NCBI RefSeq assembly: GCF_008831285.2
Contig: NC_045143.1
Location: forward strand, 12,327,214 to 12,391,213
DNA: 64,000 nt
Origin: Nymphaea colorata
Taxonomy: Eukaryota; Streptophyta; Magnoliopsida; Nymphaeales; Nymphaeaceae
Direction of reading: 5' to 3'
Shown piece by piece: positions 1-12,879 of this stretch; within the stretch, counting starts at the first letter, position 1, and each line of letters starts with the position of its first letter. A program made the translations under genes and the position numbers. The notes beneath the pieces were generated by a model. That model made no database searches. It saw only the letters and a list, made by a program, of their open reading frames with translations, and was not told the DNA's origin.

Positions 1-1609
1 TAAATGATTTCATAGATAATGGTTTGATAACATTTATAGAAACTATTGAATGTATGCACACTAGATAGAAACAATGAAAGAATAGTTGAGACTCTACATC
101 TAAAAACAAAGTATAAGACCTTATCGTTTTGCCTAAATGAGTAAAACCTATAGGATGTAAATAAGTTTTTAAGACTGAAAGAGACTCAAAGGAAAAATAA
201 GATATATAAAGCATGGTTGGTTTCTAAAAGTTTCACTCAAATGTAAGACATTGAATATAGTGAGATATTTACTTAGAGCTACACCAAATAGATATGAAAA
301 CAACTTTCATAAATAGTAATTATGAATGAAAAGGTTTATATGAAACAAACTCAAGATTTCTCTAAAGGAGAATCACATAGCTTGGTTTGCAACTTAAGTC
401 AATATATAGAGCTAAGCTTTCCAACAATATTACATTAAGTATACGAAGTCGTCTTGACTTTTGGTTTCACTGAAAATATTGTTGATCAATTTATGTACCA
501 TAAGATAAGTGGAAATAAAGTTTACGACCTTAATGTTATATGTAGATGACACTTTCTTACAACCAATGATAGAGAAATGCTAATAGATACTAAAGAACTT
601 TTTTTCTTCTCGGTTTGAAATGAAAGACATGAGAAAAGCAGTCTTTATTCTTTGCATTGAGATCTGTTGAGACATCAATAAACATATTTTAGGCATATCT
701 TAGAAAACTTATATTGATAAGTTTACCAATATATATGGGATGAACAGTTTCTCTCCTACTACATCATTCATAGGGAATGATGACAAGTTGAGACTAAATG
801 ATTGTCCACAAACTAAAGAAAATGTATAAATTAGTATAATATTATATATATCAATAGTTGGCAACTTGCAGAATACATAGATCTATACACAATTAACATA
901 TTGTATGTAGTTGAGGTCATCAACAAATTTCAATCAAAGTCATGAATTTCTCTCACCACAAGGCTATCAAGAAGGTCATGTGCTATTTGCAATGCACAAA
1001 AAGTAACATGTTAACATATTAGAAGATGGACTGCTAAGGCTCTTGGCTATGCATACACAGATCTACGTGGATGTTCTGATAATAACAAATAATCCACTAC
1101 TACTGCCCACATCATAGAGGCAGTTGTAGACTATTTGATTGTAGAACTTAATATGAAGACTAAGGGTACTTGTATCCAATAAGAAGCCACTCAAAATATT
1201 TTTTGATAATCAAGCTGTTGTGTCTTTCTCCGATACCAAAAAAAGTAATACCTCATGCAAGCAAATAGATTGGATATTTTGTGGTTAAGGAAATGATATA
1301 GAGTCATTTATTATGTATTGATTATATTGAAACTAAAGATAAATTATTGATCCTCTTGCTAAAAGTTTGGGTCTGGGATTGTATTATAAATATGTTAAGG
1401 GGATGAATTTAATGAATTCCTTGTAATCAAGTACACACTTATATTTGTTTGTTTATCACATTTTGGTAATAAAATTTGATTCTCTATGTTTGTTGATTAT
1501 GCATTAGGTGTATTTATAATGTCAAGAGTATTGGATAATAATGTATATACTTGAAACTAGTCTATTGCATAGTGTATCAAATGCTTGTCACTCAGATCAA
1601 GAGGGAGAA
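1..1609 (+). pseudogene. Ty1/copia pol remnant: reverse transcriptase and RNase H
   Basis: This is a decayed copia pol gene entering from the left edge of the window. Translated with frameshifts, it shows the usual start of the copia RT (a cysteine-lysine-tryptophan-type stretch, then a basic 'YKA.LVAKGFTQ'-like block) at about 130-245. A degraded YVDD-type catalytic motif lies near 540-555. The RNase H end is at about 1200-1400, with a DNQA-like motif followed by 'SNTSCKQID'. Many stops and frameshifts make it non-functional. A purine-rich tract (1600-1609) and an LTR-like start follow, as expected at the 3' end of a copia element. The start is cut off by the window edge. Family assignment rests on motif order seen in the sequence and on known copia structure. 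Confidence 0.8.
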
Positions 1610-2502
1610 TGTTGAAAGTAACATGCAAAAATGGTCTAATGGTCTAACAGTTGTGACCCTTCATTCTTGCACCTCTTTACTATGTCATTCTTCACTTTCC
1701 ACATATTCAATTTGATGATCCATTCTCTTTATAATACAAGATGAGAGCAATTTAGTAGTTGTTGGAAAATTTCTGAGAGGTTCAGCCTGTACTCACATTC
1801 GGCATTTAGTGCCATTGCTTATCAAAGGTGACCATTAGTTGAAGGGATTAACCATCTTCATCATTCAAAGCTCACTACCACAGAAACTGATAACTATCCT
1901 TTTTGAATTATTTTATGCTTAAACACATGGATTCAGCCTTTTTGAGGACTTCACATCTATGGTTTTAAATCCAAACTTTACTAACAATGGATTTATGGTT
2001 GAATCTAACCCTTGGATCATAAATGACTAACTATCAAATGTAGCCTAATCATTTTCTAAATATAACCAAATCTTATGACACTCAAAATCTTAAGAATAAG
2101 AAAAGATTAACCATAAGAACTTATTAGTGTAATGCCCATGCAAAATGGGTCAGCTTGGTATTTTTATTATTTCTTTAGCCATTTTCGTTTTCAACCTAAT
2201 AATATCCAATACTTACAAAACAAAAAATTTCATAAAACAATGTCTAACTAACTGGAAAGCCTCATTTTGGCTTTGGAAATTAATCTTTTGCCTTTAAAAA
2301 CAATTATTCATTATTGTACTAGAAAACACTCCACCTGACTATTTAATACTGCTTGAAGATGGATATTGCCCAATGATTAATATATAAAAATTTGTTGCTA
2401 GAAAGTTGTCATTATATTGACATTAACAATGGTTTTATAGTGAAGCGATGGTTTTTTTTATAGATTTAGCAACGATTTATGGTCCTTTTAATAATAAATC
2501 TT

Positions 2503-2505
<3 letters not shown>
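1610..2505 (+). repeat. LTR-like sequence, copy A (start TGTTGAAAGT)
   Basis: It begins with TG directly after the purine tract AAGAGGGAGAA, the normal 3' polypurine tract/LTR junction of a copia element. The same sequence recurs at 4058 after an equivalent purine tract. Both copies share a later block around 2130-2170 (4585-4625 in copy B) and run into a (TA)n tract. The right end of the LTR is not defined, so the end given is where the microsatellite starts. Confidence 0.6.

Positions 2506-2581
<76 letters not shown>
2506..2581. repeat. (TA)n microsatellite
   Basis: A nearly pure TA tract of about 38 units lies inside unit A of the tandem duplication. The equivalent tract in unit B (4984-5035) is shorter. 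Confidence 0.95.
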
Positions 2582-2584
<3 letters not shown>

Positions 2585-2957
2585 ATGATATGATAATTAC
2601 ATGCATATGATCCTAAGCATCAAACACACAGCTTTTGTAGAAAGAACTAAAAGAAAATCATGGGTTCCAACGATATGGGGAGCACTAAACCTGGGGTGGG
2701 GGGAGAGTGATCTATTGCCTCCCCTTTTGATGCAAATGATGCCTAACAAGGAAGTACTGCTCATAGTAGGGGAGGGGATGGCCTCCCAGTAGAAAAAGGA
2801 AAAAAAAAAAACCTATGTCAAATTTATTTCCAAAAGGAGAAACAGTTGCTGCCCCTAACACTAGTGGGGACAACCAGGTGAGGTGGAGTTGGAGAAAGGG
2901 TGGGCGAAGCCATTGTCTTTCCCACCATAGTGCTGGCGGTCCAAACAGCCGTTGTTC

Positions 2958-4057
2958 ATTGCATTGAAATCTATTGAGACGTGAATAGAAGTATTTTAGA
3001 TATATCTCAGAAAACTTATATTGATAAGGTTACCAAGATATATGGGATGAAAAATTGCGCTCCTACTGCATCACTCATGTAAATGATGATAAGTTGAGAC
3101 TAAATGATTGCCCATGAACCGAAAAAAAATGAATAAATGAGTACAGTACCATATACATCAACAATTGACAGCTTGAAGTATACATAGATCTACACACAAC
3201 TAACATATTGTATGCAGTTAATGTCATCAACAATTTTCAGTCGAATTCATTAGTTTCTCACTAGAAAGTTGTCAAGAAGGTCATGTGGTATTACCAAAAA
3301 TAACACATAACACACCAGAAGATGGATCATTGAGGTTGTTGGCTATGCAGACATAGATCTGGGTGGATGTTTTGATAATAGGAAATGATCAACTATTGCT
3401 GCCCACATCCTATTGACAGAATCATTGCTCTTTTCAAGACCACATCAGAGACTATTTTATAGTAAAACTTCATATCAGGACTACAATGAAGCGGTTGTGT
3501 CCTTCTCCAATAACAAAAAAAGTAATGCCTCGTGCAAGCATATAGTTAATTGAATGATTATGAGATTAGTTGAATTTTAAACTACCACACAATGGCATAT
3601 ACATGCTAGCAATTATAACTGCTTAGGACAGATTAGGCAGGCTAACGAGTTTTAACAAAAAAAAAAATTATTTGGGGGTAAAAAGGTCGGGGTGTGACCT
3701 ATAGAATTGAATATTTTGTTGTTAAGGAAATGATAGAGAGTATTTATTATGTATTGATTATATTGGAACCAAAAATACAATTGTTGGTCCTCTTACTAAA
3801 ACTTTGGGATTGGAGTTGTATTCTAAACATGTTAAGGGGGATGGGTTTAATGAATTATTTGTAATCAAATACACAATTATATTTATTTAATCACATTTTA
3901 GTAATAAAATTTGATTCTCTATGTGTATTGATTATATATCAAGTATATTCATTATTTTAAGAGTATTGCACAATAACGTATAGACCAATAGTACAGACTT
4001 GAAGCTAGTCTATTGCATAGTATATCAGATGCTTGTCGCTCGAGTCAAGTGGGAGAA
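2958..4057 (+). pseudogene. Ty1/copia RNase H remnant, second copy
   Basis: This is the duplicated 3' end of the copia pol gene. The line of homology to 645-1609 is clear, including the 'VVSFSNNKKSNASCK' RNase H stretch at about 3490-3540 and the conserved end 'HVKGDGFNELF'-like at about 3825-3865. Stops and frameshifts are frequent, and the RNase H reading is interrupted by a 154-bp insertion at 3546. It is non-functional. Confidence 0.75.
3546..3699. mobile_element. 154-bp insertion specific to unit B
   Basis: Unit A is continuous where unit B carries this extra segment. It is flanked by TATAG on both sides (3541-3545 and 3700-3704), which looks like a 5-bp target duplication. The right part has an A-run (3656-3667), then a G-rich stretch ending GGGGTGTGACC that resembles the end of some Ty3/gypsy LTRs. 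It could be a partial solo LTR or a short non-autonomous element. It does not start with TG, so the class is unproven. Confidence 0.5.
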
Positions 4058-4981
4058 TGTTGAAAGTAACCTGCATAAAAGGTTCAATAGTTATGACCCT
4101 TCATTCTCACCTCTGTACTATGTCATTCTTCACTTTACACCCATTTAATTTTATGATTCATTTTCTCTTTGTAATGCATGATGAGAATGGTTTAGTAGTT
4201 GTTGGAAAATTTCAGAGAGGTTGGGTCTCTACTCACATTCGGCATTTAGTGCCTATGCTCATCAAAGGTTACCATTAGTTGAAGAGATTAATCAGCTTCA
4301 TCTTTTCAAGCATCATTAAGGCAAAAACCAGTAAGTATCCTTTTTGAATTATTATATGCATAAACACATGGAGTCAGCCTTTTTGGGGACTTCACATCTA
4401 TGGATTTAAATCCAAACTTTACTAACACTAGATTGACGGTTGAATCTAACCCTTGGATCATAAACGAATAACTATCAAATGTAAACAAATCATTTTCTAA
4501 TAAATAGAACTAAATCTTATCGCATTCAAAATCTTAAAAATGAGTAGCATTATGCAAAAAGATTAACCACAAGAACTTATTTATGTAATGCCCATGCAAA
4601 ATGGGTCAGCTTGGTATTTTTATTATTTCTTTATCATTTTTTTTCAACCTATTATCTAATCATTTTATCTATCTCTCTGATGCATACAAAATTAAATTTC
4701 CATAAAACGATGTCCAACTAACTGTAAAGCCTCATTTTGATTTTGGAAATTGATCTTTTGTCTTTTACATCATGTATTCATTATTATGTTAGAAAGCACT
4801 TCACCTAACGATTTAATGCTACTCGAAGATGGATATTGTCCAATAATTAATACATAGTCATTATATTGACATTAACAATGATTTTATAATAAAGTGATGA
4901 TATTTTTTAGATTTAGCAACAGTTTATAGTCCTTTTAACAATAAATTAAAGTCTAACCATCCAACAATATTCAGCATCTAG

Positions 4982-4983
<2 letters not shown>
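4058..4983 (+). repeat. LTR-like sequence, copy B
   Basis: This is the second occurrence of the copia LTR start TGTTGAAAGT, directly after the purine tract GTGGGAGAA. It corresponds to 1610-2505 and likewise runs into (TA)n. It arises from the tandem duplication and is not a normal 5'/3' LTR pair: no element body lies between the copies, only the repeated RNase H end. Confidence 0.6.

Positions 4984-5035
<52 letters not shown>
4984..5035. repeat. (TA)n microsatellite
   Basis: TA tract of about 26 units in unit B, the counterpart of the longer one at 2506-2581. Confidence 0.95.
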
Positions 5036-5038
<3 letters not shown>

Positions 5039-5511
5039 TACGATAATTACATGTCCAGCTTCTTTAGAAAGAATGAAAAAAAAATCATGGGTTCCAACGA
5101 TATGGGGAGAACTAAGGGTGGGGTTGGAGCCATCGCCTCCCTTGTTAATGCCAATGATGCCGGCTAGGGAACTACTGGTGCTAGTAGGGAGTGGATAACT
5201 TCCGTGCGCAAAACAAAAAAATAGAGACAAAAGCCCGATGGCAAATTTGTTTACAATAGAAGAAACGGTGAGTGCCCCCAATGCTAGCAGGGACAACCAA
5301 TTGAGGTGGAGATGGAGAAAGGTTTGGGGGCCCTCCATAGTGCCGGCAGTCCAAACCACCGGTGATGCCCATGGCGCCATGAAGAGGAGCGGACGGCCTG
5401 TTCTTGCTATGCTCTTTGAAGCATTGGGGAACACCGGCACATTTTTTTTGAAAAGAGCTCCACGTGATTTATCATACTCATTACCCTAGATGTTTGGCAT
5501 ATCCAAAGATT

Positions 5512-5514
<3 letters not shown>

Positions 5515-5592
<78 letters not shown>
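5515..5592. repeat. (TA)n microsatellite
   Basis: TA tract of about 39 units just right of the duplicated block. Nothing around it suggests a gene. Confidence 0.95.
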
Positions 5593-5593
<1 letters not shown>

Positions 5594-8500
5594 CAAGTGA
5601 ATGATGACTCTAGCTACGTAGAGTCACTTAACCATTGCCAAGCATATGCATGGTTGAGAAAAAAACAATGAGAAAAAGTTCTAAACTAGTACTACATGAC
5701 GAAAATATCCATCACCTGTTTTCTTTGATTTTCTCTTCCCATCAATCATATTATATAGAATAGAATGACCATGATTAGACGACCGAGTAACTCTAAAAAG
5801 GTAAAGTCACCGTTCACTATATATGTGTATAAATATATCATTTGAAAGCAGATGCCTATCTCTATAGCTGGATAGTTATTTTTAAATTTTTTTTGTCACT
5901 GAAAATCGTCACAGAAGGGCCATGACTTTTAGAACCTTGGCCAATTCTGACCATAGCAAATACACCTTTTATGATGGTTTCTATCTATACAAAAAAAAAA
6001 AAAAATAAACCATCTGATCATAGAGGTGTATATATATATATCTTAGAATAAGTTTACGATTTCGTATAGAATGTTTCTGCCCTTTTTTAAATACTTGATA
6101 ACTTTGCAAGTTTTGTATATTACATTATCTTTTGTAAGTGTGAAATTATTACCCTTTATTTAATTTGGTAAAATCGATTACCTTCTTCTACGTGACGAGG
6201 AAAAGGTAAGGACGGGAAACCTTCTCGGAATTTTGTTTCCTTTGTCCAAATATATCATTGACTTTTTCTCATTGACATGGAATTTGATTGTGTCGTAATC
6301 GCCCTTGAATTTCCAATTTTCCATACAAAGCTAATGAGCATTGAAGACTAGCACTTGGCGAACTCCAAGAAGGAGCGGCAACCCTTTGGGTTGGGTTGAC
6401 AATTGACTTCCATTAACTTTGAAGACTTTTTCGAAAAAAGGGTAAGCAATGAGAGGAACTATTTAGTCTATTTTTCAATATAAAATTGGTAGTACAAAAT
6501 TGTACTGCTCGATCTAATCTTTACGTGGTACTGAAATTAACTTTTCTTCTTGATAGCTTATATTATTTGCTCAAATTTTAAATTTTTTTATTTCTACACG
6601 GAATGAAGCTGGACGTTGCTTTTGACTTCTGATATTCAATCATGTTCCGATTCAAACTAAGGGTGCTTGGGTCAAACTTGGCCCGCACAGAATTTAGAAG
6701 GTGCTCTAACAAAGTCAAGTCACACCGACGTTGGTTGGCAATTGACCCTTTACTTAGACAAGGGTTGGCGCGGATGTCCATCGCCATGTCCGGCCTGACC
6801 TTGTAACGAAGGTGCACTCCGAGCTTGACAACAATTGAGCCGGTTCCAAGTCGAGCCCTATTAACTGGTCTTCACCAGGCCAGAAAGAACCAAAACACGG
6901 CCTGCACGGTTCCACCAAATAAGAACCGCCGGTTAGCCGAAGCACAGCCCTAGCTCGACCATAATCAGGTCCCAAGATTCTCCCGAGATTCAGGCAAGCC
7001 CAATCTCTGCTCATAATCGTGTACCAGACTGGAAGATCCACCTCGGTAGCAATTAACAAAATAAAGCTTGGCCTCGGAGCCTGTAGTCATCCTAGGGTTT
7101 CTCTGTAAAAGATTATGTCATCTTCAAGGGAAGAAAAAGGAACATTATATGCGAAAGGTAGGATTTTGAAACTGTTGACTATATGTATATGATTTCTGGA
7201 ATATGCTTCTTAATAGAAGATAGTACATGCTGATCTTTTGCTTTGAAAAAAAAAAATATGCAGTGGCTGACTCAGGATTTTGCGAAGGAAAGGGGTCCAA
7301 GACTGTGATATATATACACACACATGTAAGGAATGAGAGATAGAGATAGAGATGGAGAGAGAGAATGATGACTCTCGATATCTAAAGTCATTCAGCCATC
7401 TAACTCTGTTAATATGTCACATGGACTCTTCAAAAAATGGACAACACTCAGTCACTATGTCTCATGCACCCCAACTGCACCCTGTCTTATTCAGTTTAAA
7501 AATGTTTTCTCTTTTTTCTTTTTCTTTTTTCTCATCATTTTTATTTCTTTACAGTAATAAAAGTAAAAATCAAGGACAGATCAAGCTAAGAAAAAACTAT
7601 ATATACATATATATATATTATGAATATGTATTTTTGTATATATATAATAAATATAAATATATATATCATCTCCGCGCCCTCACACTCAAGTTCTTTGAAA
7701 TCCTGGCATCCATGTGACATTGCTCAGTCGCTGATTTAGCATGGTGACAATCACTTAATGTGGCAGACGACAAAACATTGTTCAGCCCATCCAATCTATC
7801 TACAAGTCTATGTTGGTTGAGCAATCACGCATATATCGTTGCAGGAGCTTGGCGATCATGAGCTTCTTTGTACTTAATGTTTCCACAATGAAAGCTTGCA
7901 GGTACTCAAATTTTGATCTCTCCAACTCCATGGAAACAGTTTGAGCAGTGTAGAACCTAGCCTGAAGATATAAGCCATGAACGCTGGTGATTGAGCATGT
8001 GTTTTATGTTTAAATTGATGACATTTTGATTCATAAAATATTAACAAGCAAGCTTTCCACATACTACTGGCGATGATCAATTCCCACGTTTTAAGAAAGA
8101 AATCACAACCTCGAAGATTAGAAGACTTCCCACCTATTTCTTGTTTTGCTAAACTCGAATCCTCTTTGGATTCTCATTTAGGATCATCAGTTCTAGGAAG
8201 CCATCAAAGCTCTTTCTCACTACCAAGAGTCGTCTAGCAAGGTAGGGATTTTTCTCATCTCATCTTGTATATCCTATTTTGTTTTGCCTCTTGGATAGAT
8301 GACACAACTATGGGAAGGGTTTATTTCAATTAAGCTGGGAATGATGCCTAGCTATGGAACCAACATGACGTTGTATATGTTAAATGAATTATTTGCATGC
8401 ATCACTTGATTTTTGTAAAAATACCTATATAAAATGATTTTACTAAAAGGCCCAAGGCCATTTCATTTCAACCGGCGAACCTTGAACCGGATTTCTAACT

Positions 8501-9820
8501 CAAAACCGTAAGAGAGTCCCATGGTGAGTTAGAATCCAAATGAGAGAGTTTAATTTTATATGATGCATACATACATTTCCCCTTTCTTAAAAGCCTGTTA
8601 GGGACGGATTCATCTATTATAGATGAAGATTCACCCTTACATGGCTACATGAATGAACATTTACTTGAGATGGTCTACCAATCTTCTTCCATTTTAATTT
8701 ATATTTATCATAATTTGCTGTAATTTCTTTTCTGAAAGGTGGTCAAGGAGGTTAGAAGCCAGGTTTTCAGCCCCCTTCATGTAAAAATCCTAGCCATGAA
8801 CTATCATTGTTCATGAGCTATGTGGCCCTTACTCAATCATTTCACATAAAAATGGTTATTCTCCTTCTAAGATTATGTTAAAGGCCATGTCCTTTAAAGA
8901 AGATGGCTTCCAATGTTGAAACTTGATGGTTCAAAGCTACAAGATTAATCATTTTAAGATTTGGAAATCAGATTGAATAAGTAAAAATATATACTTATAT
9001 TAAAACTTAGATTTTTATTCGTTAAAAGAAATTTAGAACAGCAATGTTTCAGATCTTAAAATATCTATTTCAGCATAAGAGAAACCACAAGTTCATAAAT
9101 CTCCATGAAACTAGAACAAATCTCTAGTCTCACCTATGGAGAGTGGTTTCTAATAAGGCTGATTTCATGATCTTATGATTTCACATTTCCAAATTTGTAT
9201 TTGGTCTGGTCGCCACCTTAACACACCACAAAACTCCAACCAAATGCTGGGATTAAAATTCCCAAAAACTGGCAAGAATGATCTTGTCAAATTTGCTCAA
9301 GATATTATGCCATCTTTGCATAGTTTTGAAATTTAAAACCAACTTAGAAGTGAATGTTACTCCTAAAATCTGATTTTCATTCCAACATATATTTTCAACA
9401 TGAAAATAAATATAAATATCCAAAATATGTATATTTTCTTCATCAGTTTTAAAGCTTAACCTATCAAGATTAAGTAAAATTTTAAATGTTTTACATTTTA
9501 CTTTGAAGAAAGGTCTTCTTGGTAGACATTTCCTATTTTGTGACCATTAAAAATACATGGTCTGTTTATTATCATTGGAGCATAAGGAAGCGGATGTTCT
9601 CCAAGTTTTTTCAATACAAAATTGGGATTTTTCATGAAATTTTCAAAATTTTGTCATCTTCAAGAATTTTATCTATTTTAGTAGATATCTCAAGCTTATG
9701 AACTGCACTCTTGCAACTATGCTAGATCCAATATCAAGTATAACTTAAAGGTCATCCTACATTGCCAGTTTTAAATAGAATTTATTCTTCATTTCACGAA
9801 TGGATATGTGATGGCATGAA
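5593..9820. other. No recognisable gene (5.6-9.8 kb)
   Basis: Mostly AT-rich sequence with short chance frames. About 6570-7090 is GC-richer and has two overlapping minus-strand frames (up to 101 codons). They match no family I know and show no supporting splice or promoter context. Short microsatellites occur at 7310-7365 and 7600-7670. No transposon domain could be read. Confidence 0.6.
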
Positions 9821-12800
9821 AAACTAATGCATATGCATGTATTGAGAGCAAGTGAGAGTGTAGAATGTATGTAGCATGTAGTTTATTTCCTTGCCTCATG
9901 CACGCATTCACTTATTTAATCACACACACAGATGTTCACCATCTCTAGAAGAGGTGACCTAGTCATTTTGCAATAAAGAATTCAGATTTTCACTTATTTT
10001 TTCAAAGAAAACATAAGAATCCTACCAATTTTGCCAAACATATATTAGAAATATGAAATTTTACGACATCTTCCAATATCAAATTTTAGAATCCATATTT
10101 AGCTAAAAATAAGCTTCGTTTATTGGACATATTTACAATTTTTCTAAAAAAAGAATTTGGTATAATTTCAACTCAAAACTCCCATTTTTTGTCTCAATCA
10201 ACCGATTTTCACATTTGATCAATTGATCTATTTCCCAAGCTATTTAACTCAATTTCATTTTTTAACTTTCTAAAATCAAGTCTAAAACTTTGTTCCAAGA
10301 TCACAAATTAACTTCAAGTTCATATGAATGAACTAAAGTTCCAATTTTCAATTATTTACCAATCAAACTCCCAATTTCCAATCCTAATTTACCAATAAAA
10401 TTTCAAATCTAACTATCAATTTTCCAATCAAAATTTTCGGATCAAAGCAGTGATCTCCAATTTAAAGCAAGTTGGATAATATCCAATTTTTGCAAAATAA
10501 ATTTTCAAAAAAAAAATCAAAATAATTTGTTAAAACAAGTTAATTTTTCAAAAAGTGATCAAAAAATTGTTCCAGTTTATTTGAAACAAGCTCAAAAGGC
10601 TGCTTGTTCAAAAACCAAGTCCAAAAAATGAGCTTCAAACCTTTATGCATAAGCATATAGGATGCATCAATAAAAAGACTTGTACATTTTTCAGAAATGC
10701 TTAGTCCTCAGCCCAATTACATTAAAGGTGCAGGAACAATTGAACCTAGTACGGATGGGCAGATCCCTTTTCTTGCAAATTTTTAGAAATCAAAATTTCA
10801 ATTTTGTTGCTTCTTTTAGCACCCCGTTCGTGGGAGGGGTGCAACCATTAATGCAATACATAGCAGAGGGACAAGAGAAATGAATGTATGACATTTGCCA
10901 ATACCAAACCTATTTGTTCAAGACTATTAAGGATCATACTCACTCAAACAATGAGTGTAGTCCACCTTATAAGTGACAAAATCAATCTTAATGAACTTGT
11001 TTTCAAAAGAGCCGTTACTTGTCTAAAATATATATTTCTAAAAACATTCAGAAATCCCTATAATTTACAATACTGAGTTTGTCAAAATGAAAATTTAATC
11101 TAACTAGATTACCAATCCTAATAACAAGAGTCCTTTCTTGTTTAAAATCACGCAAAATTGGCCTAACCGATAGCCAAAATCGGCAACTAAAGAAAGAAAA
11201 CTAGTTTTCTGCTTTATCTCTTATCTAAACTTGTCCATAAACCTTTACTCAACAATATCTGAAAACATTTTTGTTTAGATCTCAAGCCAGTCATCCCGAA
11301 GGATAAGCCCACTCAAATTCACCTGTTCTTCAAGAACCGGACTCTTTCAAAACAAGACTCTAAATTTTCAATTTCACAAAGGATTGATTTATCTCTTTTA
11401 AAACTAGTTCAAAACCATCAAAATAAATCGGAAATTCCAAATTTCTAACAATCAAAATCATGTTGTCTTTCAAACTTAGAATAAATTTTGGATTAGCCGG
11501 CCAATCAATTAGGAATAATCAATCCCCCAAGTTTTCCAAAAGCTTCAAAGTCTTCAAGTCCAACTTTAAACAAAATCAATTTTCTGCAAATCCAGATGGT
11601 TTTCTACCAAAATTCCATCAATATTTCAGCCAAAATTAGCTAAAATCAAATCTCTAATCGACAAGCAAAAGCTTACTAATCAACTGGATTTTCAAAATCA
11701 TTAACAATTTCCAAAGACTTGATCTAGTTCAATCCAAAGGGTTTTAAAGCTCTTCAACTCATTTTTGAAACAAAGATTTCAAAAAAGCCAAATCTCGAAA
11801 ACTTTGATTTTCAAACTCAAGTCAAGCTATGATTCAAATATCAAGAATGAACCTAGAAGCCATCCAACATTCCAATTCTCCAAAAAAGAAGCTCATAGTT
11901 CAATGTTTTCATCAAACAAATCTCATTAAATTATGCATAGGGAGATGAAAGAGTGAAGCATGAATGAAGCATATAGTTTATTCACCAAGCATGCATTCAT
12001 CTACTACAGAAGCACACAATCCACTAATTGCCTAGATATAAGCAAACCAATTCGAAGTTGCTTCTAGACTAATTGACCTTATGGTACCAGGTGTAGAACA
12101 CCTCTAAGACTTACTTGATCGTGTTCAGAAGGCTTTACAAGACATGACCACATGAATGTTCATAGATCACATAATTTCATAAAATACACTCAAATCAAGC
12201 TTTATGCCTAGCTTGTGCTCTCAAGTATTGATCTAGTGGAAGGATTGCACTTGCTTCGAGCCCATAACTAAAAGCTCATTTTGTGGTGTCTTGCCTATTT
12301 TGATCAGGTAAACTCAATTTTTTATCCTATGACTGTGACTGATTTTAGTAAGCTTTTGTTTTATAAGGGGGTGACAGATAATGATGCATCTTAAATGTTA
12401 ATTCTCTCTATTTCATCAAACTTCTCTTCATGGCTTATAATATGGTCATGTCATAACTTCCATCGTTTGATGATTATCAAATCAATGGCTAAAAGGTATA
12501 TTGTCCTTTTGTGGATATCAAAATCATTTTAGTGCCTCTAAGGTACAGCATGGTAAGTTAGCAACGATATTTATCAAATTTATTATTTTTGTAGTATTTG
12601 CAAAGATTTGTATGTGCTAAAGCATGAAAATATGTGTGTCAAGACAACTAAAATATGCACCAAAGTGTGAAAGCATATATTTATGTGTGAAACATGTGTG
12701 TTGAAGTGAAAAATCATATATTGTAGCATGAAAACGTATGCCATAGTGCACAATCATACACCTAAACATAGAAGTCTAGTTTGCTCATTAAAGGTCATTG

Positions 12801-12850
12801 TATTGATTCAAAACTTTTGATACATTAGGATTTATACACAAGATTTTTTT
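9821..12850. other. AT-rich, probably decayed retroelement flank
   Basis: No coding signal. The sequence is rich in short runs such as 'ttccaattttcaa'. A block near 9836-9980 (ending in a CA-rich 'cacacaca' stretch) recurs imperfectly near 11935-12080, about 2.1 kb apart. The region lies downstream, in its own orientation, of the minus-strand gypsy integrase remnant at 12.9-14.3 kb. It could be that element's 3' end or LTRs, but I cannot define any ends. Confidence 0.35.
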
Positions 12851-12879
12851 TAGGTGTACTATATTTAGATGATTGGACA

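Larger units (their letters stand above)
645..2957 (+). repeat. Tandem duplication, unit A
   Basis: Unit A runs from the end of the copia RT through RNase H, the LTR start, a (TA)n tract and a GC-richer tail. The same order of landmarks is repeated immediately downstream in unit B. The shared tail includes the block 'atcatgggttccaacgatat' at about 2658 and again at about 5082. The repeat explains why two copia 3' ends lie about 2.4 kb apart. The copies are diverged and not identical. Confidence 0.75.
2958..5440 (+). repeat. Tandem duplication, unit B
   Basis: Unit B is the second copy of the block at 645-2957. It starts with the copia RT tail (around 2958-3060), then RNase H, a purine tract at about 4047-4057, the LTR start at 4058, a (TA)n tract at 4984-5035 and the GC-richer tail at 5080-5440. 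It carries an extra segment at 3546-3699 that is absent from unit A. Small open frames in the tail (for example 5238-5489) look like chance frames of the repeat and are not called. Confidence 0.75.

Noticed and set aside
7352-7717. A 121-codon plus-strand frame
   Set aside because: Rich in Phe/Ser/Ile/Tyr from T-rich and TA-rich sequence, with no family resemblance.
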